This document shows positions 13,759 through 14,829 of a DNA stretch of 14,829 bases, piece by piece. Within the stretch, counting starts at the first letter, position 1; the number at the start of each line of letters is the position of its first letter. The notes under the pieces were generated by a model. It worked only from the letters and a program-made list of their open reading frames with translations, searched no databases and was not told the origin of the DNA. Made by a program: the position numbers and the translations under genes. Source of the stretch: JBEIUO01 sp964549785 (lineage in GTDB: Bacteria > Planctomycetota > Phycisphaerae > Phycisphaerales > UBA1924). The stretch lies in contig CAZJXA010000066.1 of the NCBI GenBank assembly GCA_964549785.1, positions 1 to 14,829 on the forward strand. Reading direction: 5' to 3'.

Positions 13759-14820
13759 TCACTCGCCGCTGGCTTTGAGGGCGATGAGGATGATGTTGCC
13801 CAGGACACTGATGGCGAGGGCAATGCCCAACGCCACGACCAGGCCGCGGCGGACGGAGGGCTGGGCGGTCGAGACCGGAATCTCGGTCGCGACCGCGGCC
13901 TCGGCCTTGACGATCGAAGCGAGGTCGGCCTCGGCGAAATCTTTGTGCGCGATGGGCGGAGACTTTTTGTTCTTGACGGCTTGGAGATCACCCAGCAAGT
14001 CGCGGCAGTTTTGATAGCGTTTGCGCGCATCCTTGGCCATCATCAATTCGATGACTTCGGAGATGCCGGCGGAGAGTTTGGGGTTGACGTGGTCGGGCGG
14101 AACCAGGTCGCTCTTGAGATGCTTGTGCATGACCGCCGACGGGTTCTTGCCGTCGAACGGTACCGTGCCGCAGACCATGTGGTAGAGCGTCGCGCCCAGT
14201 GAGTAGATGTCGGCCTGGGGGCCGATGTGGATCTCGCCGCGGATCTGCTCCGGGGAGATGTAGTAGGGGGTGCCGAAGGCTTTGCCCTGTTCGGCCTCGG
14301 CGGCTTCCTTATCCGAGATGGCGCGGGCGAGGCCCATGTCGGCGAGTTTGACGGCGCCGTTCTTGGTGAGCATGACGTTCTTGGGTTTGACGTCGCGGTG
14401 AACGATGCCCTTGTCGTGAGCATGAAGAAGAGCCTCGGCGATCTGTATAGTGATCTCGATGGCCTCGGCTTCGGTGTAGCGGCGGTTCTTGACAATCTGG
14501 TCGTAGACGGTGGCGCCCTCGACGTATTCCATCACAAAGAAGTGGTAGTCGCCGGCCTTGCCGACGTCGTAGGCCTGCACGATGTTGGGATGGTTGAGTT
14601 GCGCAGCCGCCCGGCCTTCGGCGTAGAAGCGCTCGATGAACTGCGGGTTGCTGCTGAACTTGCGGGGCAGGACTTTGATGGCCACGAGGCGGTCAAGGCT
14701 GAGTTGCTTGGCCTTGAAGACCGTCGCCATGGCGCCCGCGCCCAACTTATCGATGACTTTGAAGCCGGGAATCTTCTGGCCGGAGCGTTCGGCCTGCACG
14801 ACCTCGCGCAGCCGGGTCAT
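13759..14820 (-). CDS. Membrane-anchored Ser/Thr protein kinase (Hanks type), N-terminus possibly beyond the window
   Basis: A PknB-like kinase domain at about residues 20-285 is followed by a basic linker and one transmembrane helix near residues 326-348 (GLVVALGIALAISVLGNII), leaving a short C-terminal end. The catalytic set is complete: VAIK (K49), the alphaC glutamate (E68), HRDVKPKN (141-148), DMG in place of DFG (161-163), and GTPYYISPEQ as activation/P+1 loop. The glycine loop reads GAGAMATV, so the third glycine of GxGxxG is alanine. No sensor domain follows the helix, so input probably comes through an N-terminal or partner domain. The ATG at 14818-14820 is a possible start, but the frame stays open over the last nine bases (KRQ) and planctomycete relatives often carry an extra N-terminal segment before IPGF, so it may be incomplete. 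Confidence 0.88.
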   Translation of the reverse strand: MTRLREVVQAERSGQKIPGFKVIDKLGAGAMATVFKAKQLSLDRLVAIKVLPRKFSSNPQFIERFYAEGRAAAQLNHPNIVQAYDVGKAGDYHFFVMEYVEGATVYDQIVKNRRYTEAEAIEITIQIAEALLHAHDKGIVHRDVKPKNVMLTKNGAVKLADMGLARAISDKEAAEAEQGKAFGTPYYISPEQIRGEIHIGPQADIYSLGATLYHMVCGTVPFDGKNPSAVMHKHLKSDLVPPDHVNPKLSAGISEVIELMMAKDARKRYQNCRDLLGDLQAVKNKKSPPIAHKDFAEADLASIVKAEAAVATEIPVSTAQPSVRRGLVVALGIALAISVLGNIILIALKASGE

Positions 14821-14829
14821 CTGGCGTTT

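Noticed and set aside
1..14829. CRISPR array, tRNA, rRNA, insertion sequence or phage genes
   Set aside because: No regularly spaced direct repeats, cloverleaf sequences, transposase motifs or phage proteins were found by eye.

Overview
The window reads as chromosomal DNA of a high-GC planctomycete, most likely of the Phycisphaerae type. The clues are secreted proteins with a PAPG-variant PEP-CTERM tail, a secreted protein ending in a dockerin-like DxDGDxDSDD calcium-binding pair, a Hanks-type kinase of the style common in that phylum, and a stand-alone CoaC next to rpoZ. Taxonomy is inferred from protein style only; no rRNA or marker comparison could be run.

Left part (1-3501, + strand): three genes for exported proteins. 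Two are tandem copies of a formylglycine-generating-enzyme-like (SUMF1 fold) protein with PEP-CTERM ends; the first is cut by the window edge and seems to have lost its stop codon through a one-base change. The third is a signal-peptide/dockerin-type protein split by a one-base frameshift. A strong intrinsic terminator (3563-3593) closes this block.

Middle part (3824-7143): two tandem adenylate-kinase-like NMP kinases (+), then convergent on the - strand rpoZ followed by coaC (RNA polymerase omega and phosphopantothenoylcysteine decarboxylase, a classical gene pairing), then a divergent + strand gene for a DUF3553-like protein. The 354-base gap between rpoZ and the DUF3553 gene holds a plausible rpoZ promoter with a perfect dyad over its -10 box.

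Right-centre (7274-12870, + strand): the most coherent system. Four genes with overlapping ends encode an SSS-family sodium/solute symporter, a cytoplasmic GH20-type beta-N-acetylhexosaminidase, anhydro-MurNAc kinase (AnmK) and MurNAc-6-phosphate etherase (MurQ). Read together they form a route from imported GlcNAc-anhMurNAc-type peptidoglycan fragments to GlcNAc-6-phosphate, with the symporter standing where AmpG usually acts and the GH20 enzyme standing where NagZ usually acts. That substitution is inference.

Right end (12889-14829): a small ThiS-like sulfur carrier (-), nucleoside diphosphate kinase (+) and a membrane-anchored Ser/Thr protein kinase (-) whose N-terminus may continue past the window edge. 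No tRNA, rRNA, CRISPR array, insertion sequence or phage gene was seen.
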